The notes under the pieces were generated by a model. The model was not told where the DNA came from. It did no database searches and worked only from the letters and a program-made list of their open reading frames with translations. From positions 1 to 6,384 of the forward strand of contig JAHIHJ010000218.1 in the NCBI GenBank assembly GCA_018899795.1: 6,384 nt of DNA, written 5' to 3'. A program made the position numbers and the translations under genes. The DNA is from Methanobacteriota archaeon (GTDB lineage Archaea > Halobacteriota > Methanosarcinia > Methanosarcinales > Methanoperedenaceae). Within the stretch, counting starts at the first letter, position 1. Each line of letters begins with the position of its first letter. Shown here in pieces: positions 1 to 6,206 of this stretch.

Positions 1-162
1 AGAAAGGGTGAACTTGGAAAAGCGCTGACAGAGGCGATGAAGAAATGGGTCTACGAAAAGAAACAGGAAAAGACAGCGCAGGAAGCGTTGAAGCTTCTTG
101 AGCTGAAATTCGATTTTGGAAAGAGATTATACACGGACAGGGACGAACTCCATGAAAGATGA
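1..162 (+). CDS. vapB: VapB-type antitoxin, C-terminal part (5' end outside window)
   Basis: The first reading frame is open from base 1 to a TGA at 160-162 and gives 53 residues. The product is charged and helical (RKGELGKALTEAMKKW, then a Lys/Glu-rich stretch) and ends in GKRLYTDRDELHER, a tail typical of archaeal VapB antitoxins: in this family the C-terminus threads into the toxin's active site. It should bind and neutralise the toxin encoded immediately downstream, and VapB proteins usually also repress their own operon through an N-terminal DNA-binding domain. That domain lies outside the window, so whether it is of the AbrB or ribbon-helix-helix class cannot be told. The gene overlaps the next start codon by 11 bp, which suggests translational coupling. 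The antitoxin role is inferred from the tail motif and the adjacency to a PIN toxin. Confidence 0.8.
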   Translation, partial: RKGELGKALTEAMKKWVYEKKQEKTAQEALKLLELKFDFGKRLYTDRDELHER

Positions 163-583
163 ACTCGCCCTTATAGATTCAAACATACTCAGCTATGTTT
201 TTGATGAAAGCGAACCTGAAAAGCGAAAGATATGCGCCGACCTTGCAGCCGATTGCTGGAAAGGGATGCGCGAATTTGCCGTTTCTGTCCAGAACCTGTC
301 AGAATTCTACGTTGTTGTGACAAAAAAGATCTCAAATCCGATACCTGCTAAGGTGGCAGGAGACTTCATTGAACATATAATCGATTTCCAGGGCTGGCAT
401 GTCATCAATTATGATGCTCAAACAATTCGATCGGCTATTGCTATCAGTACAAAACATGGGCTCCACTATTGGGATGCATTACTGGCAGCGACTATGAGAG
501 AAAATAATATATTCTCGATCTATACTGAAAACGAAAACGACTTTAAGAAAATTCCGTGGATAAAGATAATCGATCCTTTTTAG
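152..583 (+). CDS. vapC: VapC family PIN-domain ribonuclease toxin
   Basis: This 143-residue protein is a single PIN domain of normal VapC length. It opens with LALIDSNIL, giving the first metal-binding acid (Asp9), followed by Glu51 in NLSEF, Asp108 in YWDALLAATM and the acidic cluster Glu126/Glu128/Asp130 before DF, so the full acidic tetrad is present and the enzyme looks active. VapC toxins are Mg2+-dependent endoribonucleases that cleave tRNA or rRNA when the paired antitoxin is degraded; the target cannot be read from this sequence. I chose the ATG at 152 because it places the first beta strand at the usual distance. A TTG at 116 would add 12 residues read entirely inside the antitoxin gene with no PIN resemblance. 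The gene is co-transcribed with the antitoxin and ends 18 bp from the convergent ATPase gene. Confidence 0.93.
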   Translation: MKDELALIDSNILSYVFDESEPEKRKICADLAADCWKGMREFAVSVQNLSEFYVVVTKKISNPIPAKVAGDFIEHIIDFQGWHVINYDAQTIRSAIAISTKHGLHYWDALLAATMRENNIFSIYTENENDFKKIPWIKIIDPF

Positions 584-601
584 ATATTTTCGAACTTTAA
601 A

Positions 602-1960
602 TCATGGATTGATCAGCAGGAACAACCATGCCGGAATAAACAGCATCTCAACATCACCGATCTTACGCATATCCATGAGCTCTTTTGTCACCATTAATCC
701 ATTCCTGACCCCGAATTTCTTGCAGAATTTTAAAACAGAAGCAGCATCGGAATTTGTGATATTTTGCTGGTATTTAACTTCTATCGGCAGGACAATTCCC
801 TTCTCTTTTAATATTATATCAACCTCGTCTTTCTGCGGTGTTCTCCAGAAGGAAGTCTTTTCAAAATCCCCTGATATCGCCGCCTCAACCATATGTCCTG
901 CAACCTCTGTATTAAGGATATCAAAAGGATGATCAAGCATTGCGATAACGATAGAACTGTGGGCAGAATACTGCTTCTTGCTTGCTCTTACCTGTCTTGC
1001 CACACTTGAAGTGAAATTGTAAGCCACATTTATAAGGAACGATTTCTCAAGCAGGTTCACATATTTTGACACAAGGTTCCTGTTTATCTTTAATATCCCA
1101 GATAGGTTCGTAATTTCAAATAATTGCGCATTGCTATTTGCAAGCAGCCGGAAAAGTTCGTAAATTATTTTTTCATCTTCACCCGCAAGCCTTGCAATAT
1201 CCACAATTGTCTTTTCGATCACTGATTCTTTTATGTATTTTTTTATGAATTCTTCATCTTCTATATCAAGCAATTCAGGAAAAGCCCCCTTTAAAAGATA
1301 ACTTTTAAATAATTCATTGTATCTCTCTTTTTTCCCTGCGAATTCGATATCATATTCCCTTATGAACGAATCTTTTGAAAGCGAAGATCCAAATATGGAG
1401 GATAATGACGAAATACTTATATTTTTCAGAGTATCATCAGGCATGAAATATCTTGCGAATTCCCTGAATTTTAGTACTGGCATGTGAAATGTAAGTATCC
1501 TTCCGGCAAGTGTTTCTTTAAATTCGCTTAGCTCAAGGCTTGCCGAACCTGTAACAAATATCTTCAGGTTATCTTCGGTATCATAATATGTCTTTAGCAG
1601 GTCTGCCCAGTTCGGAAGTTTCTGCACTTCATCAAGGAACAGATACCTCATACCGTTCTTATCTGAAAATTCCAGAAAATAGTTTATTAACTCCTCTACA
1701 ATGTTATAATTCTGGAAATCTATGTCATCAAGAGAAATATAGCATAGGTTATTTTTCGGCGTTGTCAATTTCTGCATTAACTGCTTCATCAAAACGGTTT
1801 TACCAACCCTTCTCAGACCGATCACTGCCAGTATTTGTTTGTATTCGACATATCTGACCAGAGTATTGATCAGGTCTCTTTCAAAATCCGGGAGTTTCAC
1901 CTTTTTGTCGCTCCACCACGGATTCTGTTTTACCAGTAAAGCACGGTGTCTTTCTTCCAT
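602..1960 (-). CDS. AAA ATPase with DUF4143 C-terminal domain (AAA_14 family)
   Basis: This 452-residue protein has the standard layout of the AAA_14/DUF4143 family found widely in archaea and bacteria. The P-loop GLRRVGKT is at residues 48-55, the Walker B strand RYLFLDE at 105-111 (Asp110, Glu111), and a sensor-1-like FVTGSAS at 135-141. The conserved GR....PL.FREF-type segment spans about 153-172. A helix-turn-helix-like stretch lies around 283-308. The C-terminus carries a restriction-endonuclease-like signature: Glu359, Asp381 in DEVDIIL, and IEVK at 393-396. The biological role of this family is not established; some members are suspected of DNA-related or mobile-element functions. The gene is visibly more AT-rich than polB, it is convergent with vapC and divergent from polB, and its promoter predicts a leaderless mRNA. 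The family call is firm; the function is unknown. Confidence 0.9.
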   Translation of the reverse strand: MEERHRALLVKQNPWWSDKKVKLPDFERDLINTLVRYVEYKQILAVIGLRRVGKTVLMKQLMQKLTTPKNNLCYISLDDIDFQNYNIVEELINYFLEFSDKNGMRYLFLDEVQKLPNWADLLKTYYDTEDNLKIFVTGSASLELSEFKETLAGRILTFHMPVLKFREFARYFMPDDTLKNISISSLSSIFGSSLSKDSFIREYDIEFAGKKERYNELFKSYLLKGAFPELLDIEDEEFIKKYIKESVIEKTIVDIARLAGEDEKIIYELFRLLANSNAQLFEITNLSGILKINRNLVSKYVNLLEKSFLINVAYNFTSSVARQVRASKKQYSAHSSIVIAMLDHPFDILNTEVAGHMVEAAISGDFEKTSFWRTPQKDEVDIILKEKGIVLPIEVKYQQNITNSDAASVLKFCKKFGVRNGLMVTKELMDMRKIGDVEMLFIPAWLFLLINP

Positions 1961-1982
1961 ATATCAAGTAGATTGGTTTTCA

Positions 1983-1990
1983 TATTTATA
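1983..1990 (-). promoter_or_regulatory. TATA box for the AAA ATPase gene (leaderless transcript)
   Basis: Read on the minus strand, TATAAATA is centred about 26 bp upstream of the ATG at 1960. That is the usual archaeal distance from TATA box to transcription start, so the transcript should begin at or next to the start codon. Consistent with this, no Shine-Dalgarno sequence is visible in front of the ATG. The first operator-like dyad begins at the very next base (1991), where the TFB recognition element would lie. Confidence 0.6.
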
Positions 1991-2019
1991 ATTATATGCA
2001 TAAAATTTGTGCATATAAT
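1991..2019. promoter_or_regulatory. Operator-like inverted repeat 1
   Basis: The arms ATTATATGCA (1991-2000) and TGCATATAAT (2010-2019) are perfect 10-bp inverted repeats around a 9-base spacer. The inner AAA/TTT also pairs, so the 29-bp element is a near-perfect palindrome centred on 2005 with one mismatched pair. It abuts the minus-strand TATA box. This form suits a dimeric DNA-binding repressor; the regulator is not identified. Confidence 0.65.
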
Positions 2020-2025
2020 CAATAG

Positions 2026-2046
2026 TATGCACAAAATCTGTGCATA
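2026..2046. promoter_or_regulatory. Operator-like inverted repeat 2
   Basis: The arms TATGCACA (2026-2033) and TGTGCATA (2039-2046) are perfect 8-bp inverted repeats with a 5-base spacer. The core TATGCA...TGCATA is shared with repeat 1. The centres (2005 and 2036) are 31 bp apart, about three helical turns, so dimers on the two sites would sit on the same face of the DNA. Confidence 0.65.
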
Positions 2047-2053
2047 AAATTAA

Positions 2054-2067
2054 TATTGTGCACAATA
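2054..2067. promoter_or_regulatory. Operator-like palindrome 3
   Basis: TATTGTGCACAATA is a perfect 14-bp palindrome containing the same TGTGCA half-site in a compressed arrangement without a spacer. It lies two bases upstream of the polB TATA box, where TFB would bind. It is probably a third, variant site for the same regulator; this is inference from the shared half-site and position. Confidence 0.55.
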
Positions 2068-2069
2068 CG

Positions 2070-2078
2070 CATATAAAG
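2070..2078 (+). promoter_or_regulatory. TATA box for polB
   Basis: CATATAAAG is placed so that transcription would start near 2098-2102, leaving a leader of roughly 12-16 nt before the ATG at 2114. No Shine-Dalgarno match is seen in that leader. A second candidate, CCTATAAAC at 2082-2090, would give a leaderless mRNA instead. GCATATAA at 2069-2076 exactly repeats 2011-2018, the right arm of inverted repeat 1, so the TATA box itself may overlap an operator half-site. Confidence 0.55.
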
Positions 2079-2113
2079 AAACCTATAAACCTTTTAAATC
2101 AAATCTAATCATC

Positions 2114-4711
2114 ATGAATTTCCAGATCCTAGACGCCGATTACACTTACAGCGACGGGAAACCCGTTGTAAGGCTCTACGGCAGGGACGGATCAGGGAAC
2201 AGTGTCTGCTGCTCGGTGCCGGATTTCGAACCTTATTTTTATGCAAAGGCGCCCCCTGAGAGCGCAGATATTTTAAAGGAACGCTTCAAAGAGCATATAA
2301 AACGAATAGAAGTTGTCAGGCGGTTTGAGCCAGTCGGGTATTTCAAGAGTCCGGTCAGCATGCTAAAGATAATTCTCTATGACCCGAAGGGCGTACCCGC
2401 GATCCGCGACGATTTAAAAAAGATGGTGGACGAGGTTTATGAAACCGATATCCTGTTCAGGAACAGGTACATGGTGGACAGAGGTCTTGGAGGGATGGGA
2501 TGGGCAGCAGCAGAACCAGAGGGGAACGCGGATGATACCGACATCAAGAGCAGTATCAGGATAACATCAAGAAAAGTGGAACCCGTGGATATCCTGAAAA
2601 ATGCGCCCTTCAGGCACCTTGCATTCGACATCGAGTGCCTTCCCTTACACGGCGCCATGCCGACGGCTGAGAATTCACCCATTGTCCTTTTGAGTCTTGC
2701 TTTTGCGCCTGAATTTGAAGGCAAAAAGACGCTTGTGCTTGTGGGAAAAGAGACCAGCATGAGTGGGGATGTCGAGAGCTGCGGCAGCGAAGAGGCAATG
2801 CTGCGGCGGTTTTTTGACATCATCGGGGAATACGACCCCGACATCCTTGTGGGCTACAACTCCAACAGTTTTGACATCCCGTACATCGTGGACAGGATAA
2901 GGGCTCTTAACAGGAAGGGAGCAAAGATAGAACCGCTTGCAGGAAGAGATGGTAAGACACTGTATTACAGGAAGATCGGCAACATCACGCGGGTAAGCGT
3001 TATGGGGCGCATCGCTGTTGACGTGCTTCCGCTGCTTCGCCGTGAGTACTCGCTAAAGCAGTACACGCTCAGGAACTCAGCAAAAGAACTTCTGGGGCTT
3101 GAGAAACTTGACATACCATTTCTTGAGATGGAAGCATACTGGAATGATAACGGTGAGAAATTCTCAAAATTCGTTGATTATTCAAGGCGCGACTCCGAGC
3201 TTGCGCTTGCGTTCCTTTTGAAACTTCGGCTTATCGACAAATACATAGCTCTGGCAAGGGTGAGCGGCACACTGCTCCAGGATATCCTTGACGGCGGGCA
3301 GACCCAGATGGTGGAGAACCTCATTCTTCGCGAGTACATGAAGCACGACCGCGTACTGCCTGCACGCCCCACTGGCGAGATGTCAGATGAGCGCTATGAT
3401 GAAGGCGAGGAACTGGCTGGTGCAGAGGTGCTTCCGCCAAAGAAGGGGCTGCTTGAAAATATCGTGATACTCGACTACAAATCGCTTTACCCGACAATAA
3501 TGATGGCGCATAACCTGTGCTATACAACTGAAGTGGTAGGCGAGAGCCCTGATGATGTGGTTGTTGCGCCAACAGGCGGTGTTTTTGTGTCGCGGGATAC
3601 AGTAAAAGGGATTGTTCCGTCCATACTTGAAGAACTCCTTGACCGAAGACAGGCGACGCGCGCAAAGATGAAGACAGCGAACGAAGAGGATTACCGCGTG
3701 CTTGACGCCACGCAGCTTGCGCTCAAGATACTTCTTAACAGTTTCTACGGCTATTCAGGCTATTCAAGGGCGCGGCTTTACAGTTTGACCCTTGCTAGCG
3801 CAGTAACGAGCTTCGGACGCGAGAATATCCTGCGCACCAAGAAACTTATTGAAGAAGATATAAAGGAAATTATCATCAAGGACGGCAGGGCTCTTAAAAA
3901 GGATGAAATGGATAAAATAAAAGACGGAAAACACATTGGTCTATCTGTTGTTTATGGGGATACTGACAGCGTATTTGTGCATCTCCTTGATAAACAGCTT
4001 ACTTTTGATGAGGCGCAGCTTGTGGGAAATAGTATCGCCAATACTGTAACTGATTCCCTTGTCAAGCCTATGGAACTTGTTTTTGACTCATTTGCCAGGC
4101 GCGCCATATTCATTGCGAAAAAGCGGTATGCTCTCCTCATATGGGAAAAAACACCGCAGGGGATAAAGGAAAAAATAAAGGTAAAAGGCATGGAAACAGT
4201 CCGCAGGGACTGGTGCGGATTGACCACAAAGACAGTTGAAAGAGTGCTTGAGCTTGTGCTGAAGGAGGCAAAAGTGGATGAAGCTGTCGAACTTGTGAAG
4301 GATACAATAAATCGCATAAGGTCGGTGGAGTCAGGTAAAGACAGCGAGTTGTTCGATGACCTGATACTGACAAGGCAGTACACAAAAAAGGCTGAGAGCT
4401 ACAAGAACAGACAGCCGCATATATCAGTTGTGGATAAATTAAAAAGCCGCGGAATAATCGCGAACGTAGGCGACAGGATACCTTTTGTTATTCTGGCAGG
4501 GAAGGGGATGTTCGTTGAAAGGGCTGAAGACCCGGAATACGCAAAGGAGAAAAAACTGCCTCTTGATGTGGATTATTATGTCAATAAACAGATACTCCCG
4601 CCGGTTGAGCGCATCCTGTCTGATTTCGGGATAACTGGGGAAATGTTAAGATGGATGGGGGAGAAAAAGACGGCGATAGAAACAAAACAGAGGCAATTAT
4701 TCGAATTTTAG
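2114..4711 (+). CDS. polB: Family B DNA polymerase with 3'-5' proofreading exonuclease
   Basis: This 865-residue replicative DNA polymerase of the euryarchaeal PolB type synthesises and proofreads DNA. The N-terminus (ILDADY..., FEPYFYA at 38-44, DPKGVPAIR at 90-98) matches the domain that in Pyrococcus enzymes detects template uracil; the pocket proline and valine are kept as Pro91 and Val94. Exonuclease motifs are intact: Exo I FDIE (Asp172, Glu174), Exo II YNSNSFD (Asp254), Exo III YSRRD (Asp360). Polymerase motifs are intact: A DYKSLYP (Asp454), B KILLNSFYG (538-546), C YGDTDS (Asp616, Asp618), then KKRY (669-672). The last residues, QRQLFEF (859-865), resemble a PCNA-binding PIP box. No intein interrupts motifs A, B or C, where archaeal polymerases often carry them. 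About 25 extra charged residues (roughly 583-609) precede motif C compared with Pyrococcus PolB. The stop codon overlaps the ribosome site of the next gene. Confidence 0.97.
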   Translation: MNFQILDADYTYSDGKPVVRLYGRDGSGNSVCCSVPDFEPYFYAKAPPESADILKERFKEHIKRIEVVRRFEPVGYFKSPVSMLKIILYDPKGVPAIRDDLKKMVDEVYETDILFRNRYMVDRGLGGMGWAAAEPEGNADDTDIKSSIRITSRKVEPVDILKNAPFRHLAFDIECLPLHGAMPTAENSPIVLLSLAFAPEFEGKKTLVLVGKETSMSGDVESCGSEEAMLRRFFDIIGEYDPDILVGYNSNSFDIPYIVDRIRALNRKGAKIEPLAGRDGKTLYYRKIGNITRVSVMGRIAVDVLPLLRREYSLKQYTLRNSAKELLGLEKLDIPFLEMEAYWNDNGEKFSKFVDYSRRDSELALAFLLKLRLIDKYIALARVSGTLLQDILDGGQTQMVENLILREYMKHDRVLPARPTGEMSDERYDEGEELAGAEVLPPKKGLLENIVILDYKSLYPTIMMAHNLCYTTEVVGESPDDVVVAPTGGVFVSRDTVKGIVPSILEELLDRRQATRAKMKTANEEDYRVLDATQLALKILLNSFYGYSGYSRARLYSLTLASAVTSFGRENILRTKKLIEEDIKEIIIKDGRALKKDEMDKIKDGKHIGLSVVYGDTDSVFVHLLDKQLTFDEAQLVGNSIANTVTDSLVKPMELVFDSFARRAIFIAKKRYALLIWEKTPQGIKEKIKVKGMETVRRDWCGLTTKTVERVLELVLKEAKVDEAVELVKDTINRIRSVESGKDSELFDDLILTRQYTKKAESYKNRQPHISVVDKLKSRGIIANVGDRIPFVILAGKGMFVERAEDPEYAKEKKLPLDVDYYVNKQILPPVERILSDFGITGEMLRWMGEKKTAIETKQRQLFEF

Positions 4712-4716
4712 GAGAG
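4711..4716 (+). promoter_or_regulatory. Ribosome binding site of the DUF89 gene overlapping the polB stop
   Basis: GGAGAG starts on the last base of the polB TAG codon and is followed two bases later by the ATG at 4719 (an AGGAG core at 4710-4714 leaves four). The close packing supports co-transcription and translational coupling of the phosphatase gene to polB. Confidence 0.7.
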
Positions 4717-4718
4717 AA

Positions 4719-5585
4719 ATGAAGATCCACCCCAGATGTGCGCCGTGCCTGTTATCCAGAGTCCAGTTCGAGGCAGAGCTTTCTACAAAAGATGTCACGC
4801 TGCAAAAAAAAGCAGTGCTTGCTGGTATCGAGGTGCTGCGGAAATACCTGGTGGACGGTGCGCCTGCTACGCATCTATCCACGAAGATACACAGGGAAGC
4901 GTACAGGGTGCTGGGGGATATCGATCCATACATTGAGAAAAAGAGGCAGAGCAATGAGATTGCACTGAAGCTCCTGCCGTTCGTGCGTGAGTTCATGTCA
5001 GAAAAAGACTCCTTCAGGCGCGCAGTGCTTGTGTCTATAATCGGCAACTCGTTTGATTTCGGGGTGCTTGGATTCGATGCTGATGAAGCTACAGGAAAAG
5101 AAACCATAATAAAGCAGCTCAAGCACGGGCTTGATGTGGATGATTCTGACATAATGAGATCAATGCTCAAGGATGTGGTTTACCTTGCTGACAACTGCGG
5201 TGAGATAATATTTGATACCCTGCTGTTTGAGGAGATAAAAAAGCTCGGAGGCAGGATCACTCTGGTAGTGAGAGGCGCGCCCATACTCAACGATGTTACA
5301 ATGAAAGAGGTCAAGGAACTTGGTATTGACAAAATGGTGGACAGGGTGCTTACCACCGGGTCGAATGCCATAGGTGTGTGCCTGAAAGAGGCGCCGCCTG
5401 AGCTTGTGGAGGCGATGAGAAGCGCGTCACTGATAATCAGCAAGGGCATGGCGAACTACGAGACGATGTCTGAATATGATTTTAAGCCGATCGCGTACCT
5501 TTTGAAGACCAAGTGCGAGTCTGTGGCTGAAGCGATGGGGCTGCAGAAGAATATGAGTGTGGCGAGGGTGGAGAAGATAAAATAG
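4719..5585 (+). CDS. DUF89/ARMT1-like metal-dependent phosphatase
   Basis: This 288-residue protein is of the length seen in archaeal DUF89 proteins. It has an N-terminal CAPC pair (Cys7, Cys10), IGNSFDFG (Asn110, Asp113), the metal-site signature DNCGE (158-162) followed by Asp166, VRGAPILNDVT (Arg185, Asp192), SKGMANYE (241-248) and a late KTKCE (263-267). All are expected for the family. Members studied biochemically are metal-dependent phosphatases proposed to remove damaged or harmful phosphometabolites; the substrate here cannot be predicted. The protein is probably cytosolic, since no signal or membrane segment is seen. I chose the ATG at 4719 because it has a ribosome site and keeps the cysteine pair. 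It starts 7 bases after the polB stop, so an operon is likely. Whether it serves nucleotide-pool cleaning for replication is speculation from position. Confidence 0.92.
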   Translation: MKIHPRCAPCLLSRVQFEAELSTKDVTLQKKAVLAGIEVLRKYLVDGAPATHLSTKIHREAYRVLGDIDPYIEKKRQSNEIALKLLPFVREFMSEKDSFRRAVLVSIIGNSFDFGVLGFDADEATGKETIIKQLKHGLDVDDSDIMRSMLKDVVYLADNCGEIIFDTLLFEEIKKLGGRITLVVRGAPILNDVTMKEVKELGIDKMVDRVLTTGSNAIGVCLKEAPPELVEAMRSASLIISKGMANYETMSEYDFKPIAYLLKTKCESVAEAMGLQKNMSVARVEKIK

Positions 5586-5612
5586 CTATTCCAATTATTT
5601 ACATAAATTTTT
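5586..5612 (+). terminator. Possible T-rich terminator after the polB-DUF89 operon
   Basis: Just past the DUF89 stop, the sequence is strongly AT-rich with an ATTTTTAT run near 5607-5614. This is the sort of short T tract at which archaeal RNA polymerase stops. It lies in the gap between convergent units and touches the end of the relE relic. The call rests on composition only. Confidence 0.3.
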
Positions 5613-5728
5613 ATAAATATATTTCGTCGTGGTGACCAAAATCCAGAAATTCCACATGATGCTTTTCATGCCATATTTCAGAGGTTTGTAATGGGCGGGA
5701 TGCTCGATAATTTCATGAATCTTCTTTC
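5611..5728 (-). pseudogene. RelE/ParE-family toxin relic, truncated and frameshifted
   Basis: Directly after the antitoxin stop, the minus strand reads KKIHEIIEHPAHY then KPLKYGMK (codons from about 5726 to 5664), the signature of the second helix and following strand of RelE-like toxins. Five bases before the serine/isoleucine codons would continue, another frame (5661-5611) reads HHVEFLDFGHHDEIYL and a TAA, which is the characteristic C-terminal strand of such toxins. The two pieces are in different frames, the central beta strands that normally separate them are absent, and so are roughly the first 30-40 residues. No start codon serves either fragment. The gene is therefore a dead toxin that suffered at least an internal deletion, left behind its antitoxin. 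The RelE assignment comes from recalled family patterns and is strengthened by the adjacent antitoxin. Confidence 0.75.
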
Positions 5729-5944
5729 TTATACGTACAAATAATATGCATCAAATTCTTCAATGGTTTTGAATTTAATACCTTTCTGTTTCTTGATTTT
5801 TTCCAATTTTTTAAGGTATTGTGGATTCACTTCTCTATGAATGTCCATATCAATTTCATTTATGGTAACTTCTATTCGGCTCATTTGCTCTTTTAAAGCA
5901 GCAACATCATCCGCCATTCTTCTAATAAGTTCAGTTTCAGCCAT
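5729..5944 (-). CDS. RelB-like antitoxin, orphaned
   Basis: This 71-residue protein has an N-terminal amphipathic, probably coiled-coil helix (about residues 3-35) followed by VNPQYLKKLEKI and a KFKTIEEFDAYY tail. That pattern is common in small archaeal antitoxins encoded just upstream of RelE-type toxins; the tail would wrap the toxin. I preferred the ATG at 5944 over a TTG at 5953, because the latter adds only three residues. No Shine-Dalgarno is visible. The gene starts 14 bp after the winged-helix gene stop, suggesting an operon, although a TATA-like TTATATG at about 5974-5980 (minus) could also drive it separately. Its partner toxin directly downstream is broken, so it may be an unneeded survivor or may neutralise related toxins elsewhere. 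The frame is intact. Function is inferred from pattern and context. Confidence 0.7.
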   Translation of the reverse strand: MAETELIRRMADDVAALKEQMSRIEVTINEIDMDIHREVNPQYLKKLEKIKKQKGIKFKTIEEFDAYYLYV

Positions 5945-5958
5945 TGAATACAAATATA

Positions 5959-6192
5959 CTAATGTTCAGTAAGCATATAAATTTTGGTGTCCGAATTGAT
6001 CTTATAAAGCCAGGTGTTTCCTATCCTGCGTGTTTTTTTTACGATCTCGTACCTTTCAATAGTTTCCCAGAAAGTATATAGAGTTGAACGCCCCACGTCT
6101 GCGCACTCCGCAATCTCTTTTTTAGTATATTCCAGATCATCCTGTGTTATCAGGAGATTGATTACTTTAACCTGCGCACTGGCATACCTCAC
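5959..6192 (-). CDS. Small winged-helix transcriptional regulator
   Basis: This 77-residue protein contains a helix-turn-helix in which YTKKEIAECADVGRSTLYTFW (part of residues 22-48) forms the positioning and recognition helices, followed by a wing strand pair IVKKTRRIGNTWLYKIN (50-66). This is a typical archaeal winged-helix DNA-binding domain with no ligand-binding domain attached. The start is a GTG at 6192: a stop lies four codons upstream in frame and no ATG precedes the fold. The protein ends soon after the wing, whereas similar archaeal regulators as I recall them often continue with another helix, so it may be slightly shortened. It is the first gene of a likely minus-strand unit with the antitoxin, and it diverges from the thermosome gene. 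It may regulate its own operon, as regulators in toxin-antitoxin loci often do. Target and ligand are unknown. Confidence 0.8.
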   Translation of the reverse strand: MRYASAQVKVINLLITQDDLEYTKKEIAECADVGRSTLYTFWETIERYEIVKKTRRIGNTWLYKINSDTKIYMLTEH

Positions 6193-6200
6193 GAAAATTA

Positions 6201-6206
6201 TTTATA
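6201..6206 (+). promoter_or_regulatory. TATA box for the thermosome gene
   Basis: TTTATA preceded by an A-rich stretch (CGAAAAT, a plausible TFB recognition element) predicts a transcription start near 6228-6231 and a leader of about 25 nt containing the ribosome site. The element lies only about 10 bp from the divergent GTG start of the winged-helix gene, so the two promoters are interlocked. Confidence 0.5.

Noticed and set aside
609..932. Open plus-strand frame opposite the AAA ATPase
   Set aside because: It lies wholly antisense to a well-supported gene, is serine-rich low-quality protein without recognisable domain, and has no promoter or ribosome site.
1991..2067. The repeats between the ATPase and polB genes as a CRISPR array or replication origin
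   Set aside because: The repeats are short inverted dyads with no uniform spacers, which excludes CRISPR. There is no longer origin-recognition-box-like G-rich motif or adjacent cdc6/orc1 gene, so an operator role fits better.
2437..2844. Minus-strand open frame inside polB (also 3952-4383 and 3321-3665)
   Set aside because: These are antisense shadows of strongly conserved polymerase and exonuclease coding sequence; their products are compositionally biased with no recognisable domain.
4697..5170. Minus-strand open frame opposite DUF89
   Set aside because: It is antisense to a gene with all family motifs and is serine-rich, as expected of a mirrored reading frame.
5973..5980. A further GCATATAA octamer matching the repeat arm near polB
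   Set aside because: It stands alone without dyad symmetry or a TGTGCA half-site and coincides with a likely TATA box of the antitoxin gene, so the match is probably just promoter composition.
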